DNA from: Nannobrachium achirus
Lineage: Eukaryota > Chordata > Actinopteri > Myctophiformes > Myctophidae
Length of the DNA stretch: 64,000 bases
Reading direction: 5' to 3'
NCBI GenBank assembly: GCA_963921795.1
Contig: OY997659.1
Span: 24,102,659-24,166,658 of the forward strand
Position 1 is the stretch's first letter, and each line of letters begins with the position of its first letter. The notes below the pieces were generated by a model, which had not been told where the DNA came from, searched no databases, and saw only the letters and a program-made list of their open reading frames with translations. Both the position numbers and the translations under genes were made by a program. This document shows positions 35,370 through 45,643 of the stretch, piece after piece.

Positions 35370-36510
35370 CTGCATTCGCACGCACAAAGAAATGCACATT
35401 GCCGCAAAATATTTATCCACACAAGAACAAAGAGGGCATTAAAACTTCAAAAAGGTCCACAGGCCATGTGGGACACACACGTTGCCGAGAATAGATTTTA
35501 GGAGCACATGTTTAACCACTTCCAACCTCGCGTAGTTATTTTGGGCATGTCATTGTAGGTGAAAATAACGCCCCCCCCCCCAAAAAAAAAGGAAAATGTT
35601 AGATGCGACCAAATACCGGTAGCTGAATGTTTAGGCCGTATACCACACGGGTGCAAAATGCCTTCTTCAGCGTTTCCCTGGTTCGACTCCCAGCATCTAA
35701 CTTTTCTCCGAGGTGGAAAGTCTGGTATTCATTCTAAAACTAGCCGTGTGATCCGGACGTGTGATGATGACTACAACAAACTACAACATGACGTAACGTT
35801 ATTTCCATAATAATTCGAATCAATGTATTTATTCTCGCTAGTCGCGCAACGAGTTAGAATAAAAGATGAACATACCAAAAGATTATTATAACAAAAGAAA
35901 CGATACGATTATAACAATTTAAATCAATTTTAAACTTTTTGAAGGTGCATGGCACCGGTGGTTCTGGTCAGTGGTTCCGGCCGCCTGCAGACCGCCTGGT
36001 GACTACAACATGAGGTCTGCTCCTGACCGGATCAGAAACCCAAAAATGGTACTGATCCCAAGCAACCCTGCCTCAATGCTATGGCAATGCACAGGTAATT
36101 AACTCATTTAGATCTGAGGCAGATTCTAAAAATGTTTTAAATCCTGACCTAGGCTTTCTGAAAAACTTCAAATATGTATTCAAGTTTGACAATGATATTG
36201 CTATATACTGTACATGGCAACAAATACCCCAAAAGGATTTGTCTGGATTGAAAGGTAAAACCCAGAAATGGCGTTCTTGTCATGAAATGAGTTTCTGGAG
36301 TCATTTATGATCCTTGACCTTTACAAAGTTGTTCAAAACATTTGCCTTGACTTCAGATGTCAAATATAACTTTAACATTTTTAATATAACGGAGGTTAAT
36401 GAAAGCCGCTGCTGTTTTGTTTAACTGCAGAGCACTCCACTTGTACTCATTAAAAAAAATATATATATAATTGCCAAACGCCCACCCATAACAGGCAATG
36501 GCATGCTTAC
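35370..36510 (-). other. pkp4: pkp4 intron, possible tRNA-like fragment
   Basis: The 1,141-bp intron contains CCCTGGTTCGACTCCCAGC (about 35678), a B-box-like word that may come from a SINE. A C/A run (35570-35590) follows AATAACG. No exon is present. Confidence 0.6.
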
Positions 36511-36684
36511 CTTCCAGTTGCCAGCTGACAGGTTTTGCAGTGACCCAGCAGAGCCTTCCAGAGTGGCTGGGTTGGAACTCTCAGCCAGCAGAGTCAGATA
36601 GGGTTTGACCACTGCCGGGTGCCATAGCATCTCTGCCCCCTTGGGAGACTTGGAGAAGCCAGGAATCGGTCCTACCCCATCCCA
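36511..36684 (-). CDS. pkp4: pkp4 armadillo exon ([16 protein letters not shown])
   Basis: A 174-bp exon (58 codons) after GTGTGATCTAG encodes [40 protein letters not shown] and [39 protein letters not shown] is the pkp4 version of this repeat; CTNND2 has [21 protein letters not shown], from memory. WDGVGP restores the armadillo fold after the lysine-rich insert. The donor is GGAAG|GTAAGC. Confidence 0.98.
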
Positions 36685-37267
36685 CTAGATCACACAAAAC
36701 ACATGATTTGTTTGATCTGATGGCGGTTGCTGTAGAGCTTTTAAGGACATTGCATGTGTGTAGTTAAAGCTGACGTTTTCAAAGATACATTTTAAGTGGA
36801 TTAATCAGCCTTATACCAGCAAGACAAGTTTACTTGCATAGCAAGCACATATCATACACAAAAGGTAAAATCTATGCATAAAGAGATAAAAAACACATTT
36901 AAAATAAAAATAAATAGAAAAAAATGAAATATAGACATTGATCTGTATTCTCTAATAGAGAACAAAGATCAAAGTGCAATAATTGTTTTCTACCTTATTA
37001 TACTTTATTAAATTACACACTATTAGCTATAAACCCGTATTTAGTATCATTGAGAATCATACTGTGTATGAACATTATTCTGTCTTCTGTTCAGCCACCA
37101 TCCACTCGCTCATCTCTAAAATACACCACGTCTCTAAACTACACCTAGGTTAGGCTCGCTAATCTATAAACTACACCACGGTTAGGTTTGCTCATCTCTA
37201 AACTACACCACGGTTAGGCTTGCTCATCTCTAAACTACACCACAGTTAGGCTTGCTCATCTCTAAAC

Positions 37268-37680
37268 CAGTGGTTCTCAACCTGTGGGTCAAATTATTTT
37301 GGGGGGTCCCCAGATGTTTAGCTAAATGTTAACATTGTTTTCTCACTCAACAGTAAACAAACCAACATACAGTATAAGTGTATACAGGGTATCTGCACAT
37401 TTCTAAAGTGACAATTTAAGGACCTTAAAGACCTTTTTAGTTCCTCTGGTCAAACATTGGTCAAATTGTCAAATATTACAGGCAGAAATTGTGAAAATAG
37501 CCGATCTACATGCTCAGCGTTGTGAGCATGTAGATCGGCTATTTTCACAATGGAATAGATCGAGTCACACTAAATGTAATGCCAACTACTAGCATTCCAA
37601 GTGCTTGTCAGGGTGGGGGGGTCCCCAGTTAAAATATGATTATTTTGGGGGTCGCGGCCTAATAAGGTTGAGGACCACTG
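37268..37680 (+). mobile_element. hAT MITE family H2, complete copy
   Basis: The termini CAGTGGTTCTCAACCTGTGG and, reversed, CAGTGGTCCTCAACCTTATT bound 413 bp. Perfect 8-bp flanks CTCTAAAC lie at 37260-37267 and 37681-37688. It has no coding capacity and holds a perfect HP hairpin at its centre. Confidence 0.95.
37489..37550. repeat. Hairpin repeat HP, perfect 28-bp arms
   Basis: The 28-base arms (37489-37516 and 37523-37550) begin TTGTGAAAATAGCCGATCTA and are exact inverse complements around a 6-base loop. This is the cleanest copy in the window. Its arm reads ACATGCTCA where others read ACAAGCTCA, changed on both sides together. Confidence 0.97.
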
Positions 37681-37775
37681 CTCTAAACTACACCACAGTT
37701 AGGCTTGCTCATCTCTAAACTACACCAGAGTTAGGTTTGCCCATCTCTAAAGGATGCCAAGGTAGGCTCACTCAC

Positions 37776-37967
37776 CGTGTCTTCTGTGGAGCTCTTTTTC
37801 TTCTTCTTCTTTTTCCTGCCCCAGCAGCTGGAGTCCATGTCCTTGCTGGGTGACTCGCTGCCCAGCAGACCGTCCAGCTCTTGGCCCCCGGTCAGTCGAG
37901 ACGGGGGCATCTCCAGCTCCAGACGGTACGACAGGTTCCTCAGAGTGCATATACAGTTCTCCACAAT
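37776..37967 (-). CDS. pkp4: pkp4 armadillo exon with poly-lysine insert
   Basis: A 192-bp exon (64 codons) between TGCCCTCAG and ACACG|GTGAGT encodes [40 protein letters not shown] and [20 protein letters not shown] then TEDT. The KTVENC armadillo helix is followed by the disordered loop typical of this family, ending in CWG and a run of seven lysines. In p120 proteins this basic loop is linked to nuclear import and small-GTPase control. Confidence 0.98.
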
Positions 37968-38011
37968 CTGAGGGCAGGGACGTGGACAGGCAAAAGATTA
38001 ATCCATTGATC

Positions 38012-38012
38012 C

Positions 38013-38044
<32 letters not shown>
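38012..38044. repeat. (TGAT)n microsatellite
   Basis: About eight TGAT units, 45 bases inside the intron from the exon acceptor at 37967. Confidence 0.92.
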
Positions 38045-38046
<2 letters not shown>

Positions 38047-38299
38047 AAATGTCTTCACTATGCAAGTCAAGTGAAACACTATAAAGCCTGGAAGCTTGTT
38101 TCCATTGTGGTCCTAGAACAGGGATGCCAAAATGTAAAAAAATGGTACAAGTCGAGGGCCGGACTGGTTCAATGTTTATTTAAACGCAGGCTTGCGGTCA
38201 CAGGCCCTCAATACGTGCCAATGCACTAGCAGTGAATTGTGGGACTTGTAGTATTATGGTGACTCATTGCCTCAGCCTGATGGCATCTCCCCCGTGTCC

Positions 38300-38376
38300 A
38301 TAAGGATATCCCTTTGGTCTGATGGGTAAGATGTTGGACTTGCTGGAGACCTTGGTTCAAATCCCAGGCATTGCAT
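38300..38376 (+). mobile_element. tRNA-like fragment, probable SINE remnant
   Basis: TTGGTCTGATGGGTAAGATG and CCTTGGTTCAAATCCCAGGC are A- and B-box-like with tRNA-like spacing. No intact acceptor stem is visible. Confidence 0.4.
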
Positions 38377-38522
38377 GTGCAATATACCAGTGGCCAGTGG
38401 GCCAGTTCTAATAGTAATTAAATATCATCCCTTGTGTTTGACATGTGTCCTAGAAGAACAGAGAATGGGAGGGGTTGCAGCCATGTGGCAATAACAGAAA
38501 ATAGAAAAAAAAAAAAAGACAT

Positions 38523-38742
38523 TAAACGACAACTCCGCACAAAAAATACTTTTGACCGCAACAAATAGTGTAAAAGCGATAGGCTTATAGGCTCCACTCT
38601 ATGCTGTGAGGCCTGTCGAGGTCTGCTGGGGAAACCAGGCGACAGGGGCATTTCTGCCTAATAGACCCAATGGACAGTCATTTGGGATCAATATAAGTAG
38701 GAAAATGAGCCTAAATGTTATTTAGTGCGGAGTTGTCTTTTA
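38523..38742. mobile_element. MITE with TTAA boundaries
   Basis: Termini ACGACAACTCCGCAC and, reversed, AAGACAACTCCGCAC are directly flanked by TTAA (38722-38725 equivalent on the right at 38740-38743; left TTAA at 38522-38525). TTAA duplication is the piggyBac habit, but the terminal bases are not the usual CCC, so the superfamily is open. It is about 220 bp and non-coding. Confidence 0.65.
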
Positions 38743-38754
38743 AGATAAAACAGG

Positions 38755-38830
38755 TTTAACCACTTCAACCCATCCTAGCATCCCTATTTTGGTGAAGAAT
38801 TTGCCAAAAATGGTAGATCTCCAAGCTACA
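38755..38830. repeat. Hairpin repeat HP, left arm of the long subtype
   Basis: TTTAACCACTTCAACCCATC, then TAGCATCCCTATTTTGG, then TGCCAAAAATGGTAGATC keeps one arm of the long palindrome. The inverse order is seen at 44250-44306 plus 44794-44815. Confidence 0.65.
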
Positions 38831-39452
38831 GGGCCACGATTCTGCTGTGGTGTAAATGAAGCAGGCAGGGAACCGAAGAGTCTCCACTTGGGAGCTGAGA
38901 TCTGGACCCTGACAAATGGATTTAATTCCACGCCGTTTGAATTTTGTATAGAGGAGGTATGCCTCACAAGACATCTAGGAGCATAGAGGCATGACAAAGT
39001 TATGGGAGCCAATTCCCATATGGTCGCTTTCCTCTATATTACAGATAAGCCGTTTTCTTTTTCTCTTTCCTTTGTCATTTTACTGTGCATGGGTGCATGT
39101 CTGGGAGAGTTCAATTTCAACCCACCAGCCCAGGGACACATACAAAAAGCAATGAGCTATCTGGAATCTGAATGTTTACCACTGTGTCTATGGGTTGTGA
39201 GTTTGGTGGCAAAATACATCAAATAGCTGGTGCTGCTGGCTGCTAGGAGGGCAAATTAGCTAGCGGTAACAATGATTCAAACTGGCAGGGCAGGATGCTT
39301 CCTGAGAATCCCCAAAGCCTTTCATCATGTGGAAACATGTTTTCCTGTTAGCTTAGTGAGTGTGCATGGCTGTGCGTACCTTGTGTGCATGCATGTTATG
39401 TACCTTGCTGAGAGCGTGCGTTATGTGTGTACCTTGCTGAGCATGTGTTGTA

Positions 39453-39455
<3 letters not shown>

Positions 39456-39488
<33 letters not shown>

Positions 39489-39606
39489 CTTGCTGTCGAA
39501 ATCGGAGGTGTTGACACAGGCTTTGATGACGTAGAGTAGTGAGTCCACGAGACCCTCGCAAGTACGCATCTGTTTCCTGGCCTCCTCACCAGCCGAGCTT
39601 AGGTTC
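39456..39606 (-). CDS. pkp4: pkp4 armadillo exon ([14 protein letters not shown]), CA-rich donor
   Basis: The coding part is 39489-39606 (118 bp); 39456-39488 is the adjoining intron repeat. After acceptor GTTTTAAAG it encodes [39 protein letters not shown]. It matches mammalian [27 protein letters not shown]. The donor is AAG|GTACACACAC: the consensus bases after GT are replaced by a (CA)n microsatellite of about 30 bases starting at intron position +3. The phase is 1 in (G completing R), 0 out. Confidence 0.96.
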
Positions 39607-39713
39607 CTTTAAAACCACACACACACACAGATCAGCGTTTGTCAATAGAAAACAGTCAGTCTGAAATGTACATAAACAAATGCACAAATTGAGAACAGAC
39701 CTTGTGTGTATGC

Positions 39714-40100
<387 letters not shown>

Positions 40101-40867
40101 GCTCAATCGACTGTTATCAATTAGGGACTGAGCTCCATATTGAGCACAATGTCTTCAAAGGAAAAGGCCCCATGGGACTGATTGACTGGCTGGCTGGCTG
40201 GCATAATGCATTGTCCTTAGCACTAGTCCTGCACTAGACTAGCCTGTTAAGCCCTGAGAAATTACGGCTTTAAAATAGAGGACACCAGTCATCACTAGTC
40301 ATCAGATAAACAAGATCTGGAGTATAAGGACCAATGAAATTTGATGTCATGATGCATGATGTTCAGTACTACTACAAACTACCTTGACCAGATAAGTAGG
40401 TGAGGTTGGATGTTGGATGTAAAATACTTTTGATAGAAAACTATTAGTACAAAACTATTGAGACTTTGTGGACATCCATGAAGACTGCCTGCCTGCCTGC
40501 CTGCCGATTAATCAAAACATGAAATATTTCATCGTTTGCTGAGGCTATTGCGCTGGTATTGATTACCAATGGCCGTTCCATTGTTTGAAAGTTTGAAAGT
40601 ATTTGACCAACATCATTCTCAAACTATCCCAAAACAACTGATGTGCAGTGACCCCATTTCCCTCCAACAGGAACGTTTTTTAACGTATTTTATTTTTACC
40701 TTGAAAGGTTTATTTAGCAGATTAGCACTACTTGTGAGAAGATCAATTAACAGTTTCGAACCTGGCATCCCTAGTTTGTGTAGGATTATAGGTGGACATT
40801 TACAAATATTTGGGGGTTAATTTTTCATGATGGTTCATAGGTGTGTCTCAAGGACACATACTGTATA

Positions 40868-41212
40868 CAGCTGTCTAAAGAAAATGTGAATATTGTGTAA
40901 AAAAGCATTGGAAGCAGCAGATGCCATAGCATCCAAAATCATCACTGACTGAGGAAATCTCACACTGGACTGACATTTGACATTTCTCTAATTGTTTTGA
41001 GTGGTCTTGTGTAATATTGTAATAGTTTGAGATATGGATTTTTGATTTTCATGAGCTTTATGCCATAAAAATTAAAACAAAAAAAGGTTTTGAATATTTC
41101 TTTGCATTGCAATATATCTAGAATATATGGAAGTTGAAAAGGAAAGGAAAATAATGAACCTTTCCCACAATATAATTGTTTTTTTGGAGACAAAGCTGTA
41201 TGTGGTTGCAAA
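40868..41212. mobile_element. Tc1-like remnant T1, copy 1
   Basis: GTGAATATTGTGTAAAAAAG, CATCACTGACTGAGGAAAT, GGATTTTTGATTTTCATGAG, AAAAAAAGGTTTTGAATATT and CAATATATCTAGAATATATG occur in the order typical of the 3' part of fish Tc1/mariner elements. The same order is seen at 54220-54556. Confidence 0.7.
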
Positions 41213-41281
41213 AAGATGCAACTACTCCAACTGTCCACAGTGGGGTGCTAGTGGCCAGCCAGAGTGTACAGGTGGCTGTAC

Positions 41282-41465
41282 CTCAGACAGCCCGAGGTGT
41301 TCCTAAGCACCAAGGAGGAGTGGAACTTCAGCTTGTGGTCATCATCGAAGGTGGAGCTGCTCCACCCAGAGTGAGGGATAATCACAGTGTTGGTCATGGT
41401 CGTTAAGGCGTCCCGAATGATTGTCATCTTTACAGAGTCACATGACGACAGGTTCCACAGCACCC
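41282..41465 (-). CDS. pkp4: pkp4 armadillo exon ([19 protein letters not shown])
   Basis: A 184-bp exon after TCTTTTACAG encodes [40 protein letters not shown] and [25 protein letters not shown] and SLVLRNT are diagnostic for pkp4. The donor is CTGAG|GTACAGCC. The upstream intron ends with about 70 GT units, 27 bases before the exon. The phase is 2 in, 2 out. Confidence 0.98.
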
Positions 41466-41490
41466 CTGTAAAAGACACGCACGCGCGCAC

Positions 41491-41634
<144 letters not shown>

Positions 41635-41779
41635 TAACATGCAGGTAGGCACGTGGACGCATACCATCACATTCACAGATACATGGCACATGCACACAAA
41701 CGCATGAAAGTTGGGGTCATAAACCCCTCAGCAGTTAGGATAGCTCAGTGGAGATGCCAACGAGGAGGTCATTTTACAG

Positions 41780-41780
<1 letters not shown>

Positions 41781-41855
<75 letters not shown>
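41781..41855. repeat. (TG)n microsatellite
   Basis: 75 bases of TG, 149 bases beyond the previous CA tract and in the opposite sense, so the two could pair in a transcript. Confidence 0.97.
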
Positions 41856-41857
<2 letters not shown>

Positions 41858-42559
41858 TGTACACACACAAACTGAACCCTGGGGAAAATAATACTCCTCC
41901 AAAATGAAACCAGTCTTGCAGCATACATGCGTCCAGGCATCTGCATCAAATAGCATCTTAGCAGAATATCCCCCAGGCGAATATTATTCGCTTGAAATGA
42001 AAAAAGAAAAGAAAAAGCGGGGCAAAGTTCCATATGGTGTTGGCTCAGACATTTTGAAATGAAATATGAATAATGCAAAGTCTCCCCAATAACATGTCAT
42101 CATTTCATTCACTTTCCCAATGCATTTACAGTAACCACTGACAGTCGCATACAATCCAGACAGCCTTTGAATGCTGCATCTGTGAAGGATTAGCCAGCAT
42201 GTAGCATGTTCTTCTAATTGGATGGCACTGGCTTCTCGGCTGATAGCGAGGCTCAGGCAGGCAGGCAGCCTCCTGCCGGGCACCAGTAACCTTGGAAGGT
42301 GCTAATGCTGCTGGAGCTCAGATGTGTACTGCACACAGGCACAGCTACAGAGCTAATCAAGAGTGCTGCCACAGCACAAAATGAAAGAACGACACGATGA
42401 TCTCTCTGCACACTCCGCGTGCTTTTTCGAAAGAGAGTGAGAGAGAGAGAGAGAGAGAAACAGATCTCGGATTTTGCCCTTCCTTCTACTGCAATTGCCG
42501 ACCTGGTCTTGTAAATACAGAAAGTATAGCATGACTCCATGGGTGGAGGCAAATGATTG

Positions 42560-44220
42560 CATTGTACTTTGTGTGTGGCTGTGTGTGTAGTGTACGTGTC
42601 TGTTAGAGAGAGATCCTAAAGGAAGTGTAGCCTTCCTTCACTGTCCTCTTTCAACCTCAGCATTTATTTCCTCTCCACTCTCTCTAATTAAACCAATAGA
42701 GATGATAAGAGTCCCTAATGTGGCTCAGGGGCCCCATTCAGACCCAGTGCCAACAAGATGCCCGAGACAGACGGGTATCTGTGGGCCAGGCAGTGCCTCT
42801 TCCAGAAATCTAATCTATTGGCGTTGATTTCAGTCGCCATTATGCCTATTTGCACTTCATCAAAGTGCTTTAAAAACCAAGAGAAACAAAATCCCTTAAA
42901 TGAGGGCGAAAAGCTTTTGATTCATAGACTTCATTTTGACGAGAATATCAAAACAGAAAGGAATGCCACTTGGCTCTCTTCAGTTAACATGCAGCATGTG
43001 CCTCTTATCTCTGCCCAACAGTGGTGTGTGTGTACATGTGTAAGTGTGTAAAGGGCTGCATGCCGAGGCACTAACAACAGCACAGCCCAACGTCTCCACT
43101 CAGGCTGTGGGATTCATTTCAATCAAACCTCTCAGATGTGATAGAGTCCTGGCCATGACACTGGCGGTCGACTGTACCGTCGCCTATGTTCACTTTTCTC
43201 ACACACAGGGGGCCTTTAGGAAGGCTGCCCTAAAACAGAGCTGCTAATGCAGTGATAACACCACAAGCCTCTGTGCAAAAACACTCAGGCTAACTGGCCT
43301 ATTTTCCCAGCTGTTATCAATTAGTCCTTTAAAAGATCTTCCAGTCCATACCGCCTTTTAAAAACTCAACTTGGGACAAACAAACTGTCCTGCTGCATCT
43401 GCTGCTAGTGGAGAATGTTGCATGTGGGAGACAGATCGATCGGCAGACAAACTTGCTGGAAGTGTGACTGACAATGTGTGCGGTGCTACACCAGCATTAG
43501 CCAGTAGCCACACGTCACATTTGACAGCCAGATGGAGTAAAGCTGTGTACAAGTGTTTATGCCTGAGAAAGTGTGTGCGCGCGCGCGCGCGTGTGTGTGA
43601 GTATGTTGTACAATGGTACTTTGGCCCAAGGTAAACATTGTGACACTAGAAGCAATAGCCTGCCCCAATCTAACCTCTAGGAGGAGGGTGGAAGGAGGGG
43701 GGGTGACGGGGTCCAGAGAGAGTTAGAGATATATTGGGTTGGTTTGAGTATCTCCCATAGCCACAGAGGCACTCATCCGGCAAAATAACTATATTCTAGG
43801 AATAATGCAATGTTCAGACAGCTCGTTATGCAGCTACTGTCTGATGAAATTAAATGAAATGGAAAAGCCAAGATTCTATTACTTTTCAGCTTGAGGTGGC
43901 TGAAGTCAGGTCACTTCAAGGGCATTGATTGGCTAAAGGTAGAGTGTGTCCAGGCATGTGATTGGCTAGGAGTCATGGGTCATCATGTAATTAGTTCAGC
44001 ACTGCAGTAGTACCAACGGAGCACGTGCAGATTTAAATGTTTCCTTCCTACAAACATTTTCCCGTCAAGGACCTCCAAATTGTATTTGACCGTGAAAAAA
44101 AAGCAACAGTGTCTACTCAATTTGAAAAAATGTACATTTGATTAAAGTTTCTACTTTAACTGTATAAGCAAACAAATCAAAGTAAACACAAATACCTTTC
44201 TGATAGGTAGTCCTATTCAA
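42560..44220. other. pkp4: Long repeat-free part of a pkp4 intron
   Basis: Inside the 6,920-bp intron 41466-48385. It has no transposon termini and one short (GC/GT)n at 43576-43599. Words such as CTAATTAAACCAATAGAG (42685), TTATCAATTAGTCC (43315) and TGACAATGTG look like homeodomain-type cores in otherwise complex sequence. No exon was found. Enhancer function is speculation. Confidence 0.35.
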
Positions 44221-44224
44221 CAAT

Positions 44225-44283
44225 AAAATCGACAAGCTCAAAATTGCAAAGCAGTGTGACTGTGTAGATCTGCTATTTATGAA
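44225..44283. repeat. Hairpin repeat HP, copy split by hAT
   Basis: ATCGACAAGCTCAAAATTGC pairs imperfectly with GTGTAGATCTGCTATTTATG. The outer arm continues GAAATAGGGATGCTAG to 44306, where the H1 hAT element is inserted, and resumes GATGCTAGGTTGAAAGTGG at 44794. Confidence 0.75.
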
Positions 44284-44306
44284 AGAATTTGAAATAGGGA
44301 TGCTAG

Positions 44307-44793
44307 CAGTGATGGAAAAAGTACTCACATTCATTACTTGAGTAAAAGTATCAATACCGCAATATAGAGGTAAAAGTCCGGAATTCAAAATGCACTTGAG
44401 TAAAAGTATGAAAGTGTTGGCATCAAAATGTACTTAAAAGTACCAAAAGTAAAAGTACAACATGTTTAAAAATAGCTATCTACAAGCTCGCAATGCGACA
44501 CGTTGTGAGCTTGTAGATCGGCTATTTTCAAATAGCCACGGTATAAAATGGGGCTAAAGTGGTAATGTATGATTTATAATATTGTAATTTATATCTGTAA
44601 AGTAACTAGTAACTAAAGTTTTCAAATACATGTAGTGGATTAAAAGTACAATATTTTGAATCAAGATCTAGTGGAGTAGAAGTAAAAGTATTGGAAATTG
44701 GAAATACTCAATTAAAGTACAAACACCTCAAAATTTTACAAAATTGTACATTACTTAAGTAAATGTAGCCTACTTAGTTACTTTACACCACTG
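44307..44793 (-). mobile_element. hAT MITE family H1, copy 2
   Basis: Termini CAGTGATGGAAAAAGTACTC and, reversed, CAGTGGTGTAAAGTAACTAA bound 487 bp. Perfect 8-bp flanks GATGCTAG lie at 44299-44306 and 44794-44801. It contains a full HP hairpin at 44466-44530. It is inserted into another HP-family element. Confidence 0.95.
44466..44530. repeat. Hairpin repeat HP inside H1 copy 2
   Basis: AATAGCTATCTACAAGCTCG and GTGAGCTTGTAGATCGGCTA plus TTTTCA flank the loop CAATGCGACACGTT. Confidence 0.92.
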
Positions 44794-45479
44794 GATGCTA
44801 GGTTGAAAGTGGTTCAAGATGGGGACACATCGGCTGTATAATTGCGGATCAAAAAAGTCAATTACTGGCCAATATATTGGTCTGGCTCTACTGTGTGTCC
44901 ATTGGTGTATTTGGACGGTGAATGCAGAGAGAGGCTAGATGACAATCAGCAAGCTGTTATGTATGGCAGAGAATGAAATGAGGCTTTGCAGAGGCTGTGG
45001 CGTGTCTCGCTTCAGGACCTGCACTCTGTTCCAAACACTGAGCCTAGCTCGACGGGGTTTATTTCCCTACAGGCCATCCACAAATACACACAAAACAAGG
45101 TTTGTCCTTTGGCTAATTGCCAAAACATGCCTCTTCTAACTGCGACCAAGGACTATATAGCAAAAGTAAGAGCAGGAAACTACTCACACTGCAGAAATGT
45201 CACACAGTCACAGTCAGACTCTCATGGGCAAAATGAAATCCCAACTTGATTAGGTGGGTGGTTATGTTTGTTGAGAGTGAAGCGATGATAAGAGCTGGGT
45301 TCATTTGGACAAAGGCTTCCACAACATTGAGAGAGAGAGAGAGATATCTTTGAGTGTGCGTGTGAAATGGAACACAAAAACCTTAAACTTAGACTACTAA
45401 TCAGTGTGTGTCTTCATTGAGTAACCTGGATAAATGAAAAACTGTTTTACTCCCTTCGATTGTACATATTTTGTTTTGA

Positions 45480-45562
45480 TTGTATTGTATTGTATACACT
45501 TCTGCTTTGGCAATGTACATGTATGTTTTCTCATTCCAATAAAGCACTTTGAATTGAAAAAT

Positions 45563-45641
<79 letters not shown>
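45480..45641 (+). mobile_element. LINE-type 3' tail and (TG)n
   Basis: CCAATAAAGCACTTTGAATT plus GAA is the usual 3' end of fish L2/Rex-like LINEs. It runs directly into (TG)n at 45565-45641. Confidence 0.6.

Positions 45642-45643
<2 letters not shown>

Larger units (their letters stand above)
37120..37770. repeat. 32-bp minisatellite interrupted by a hAT element
   Basis: About seven units of ACTACACCACGGTTAGGCTT plus GCTCATCTCTAA occur at about 37120-37267 and 37681-37755. The H2 hAT element splits them. The units vary at one to three positions. Confidence 0.88.
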
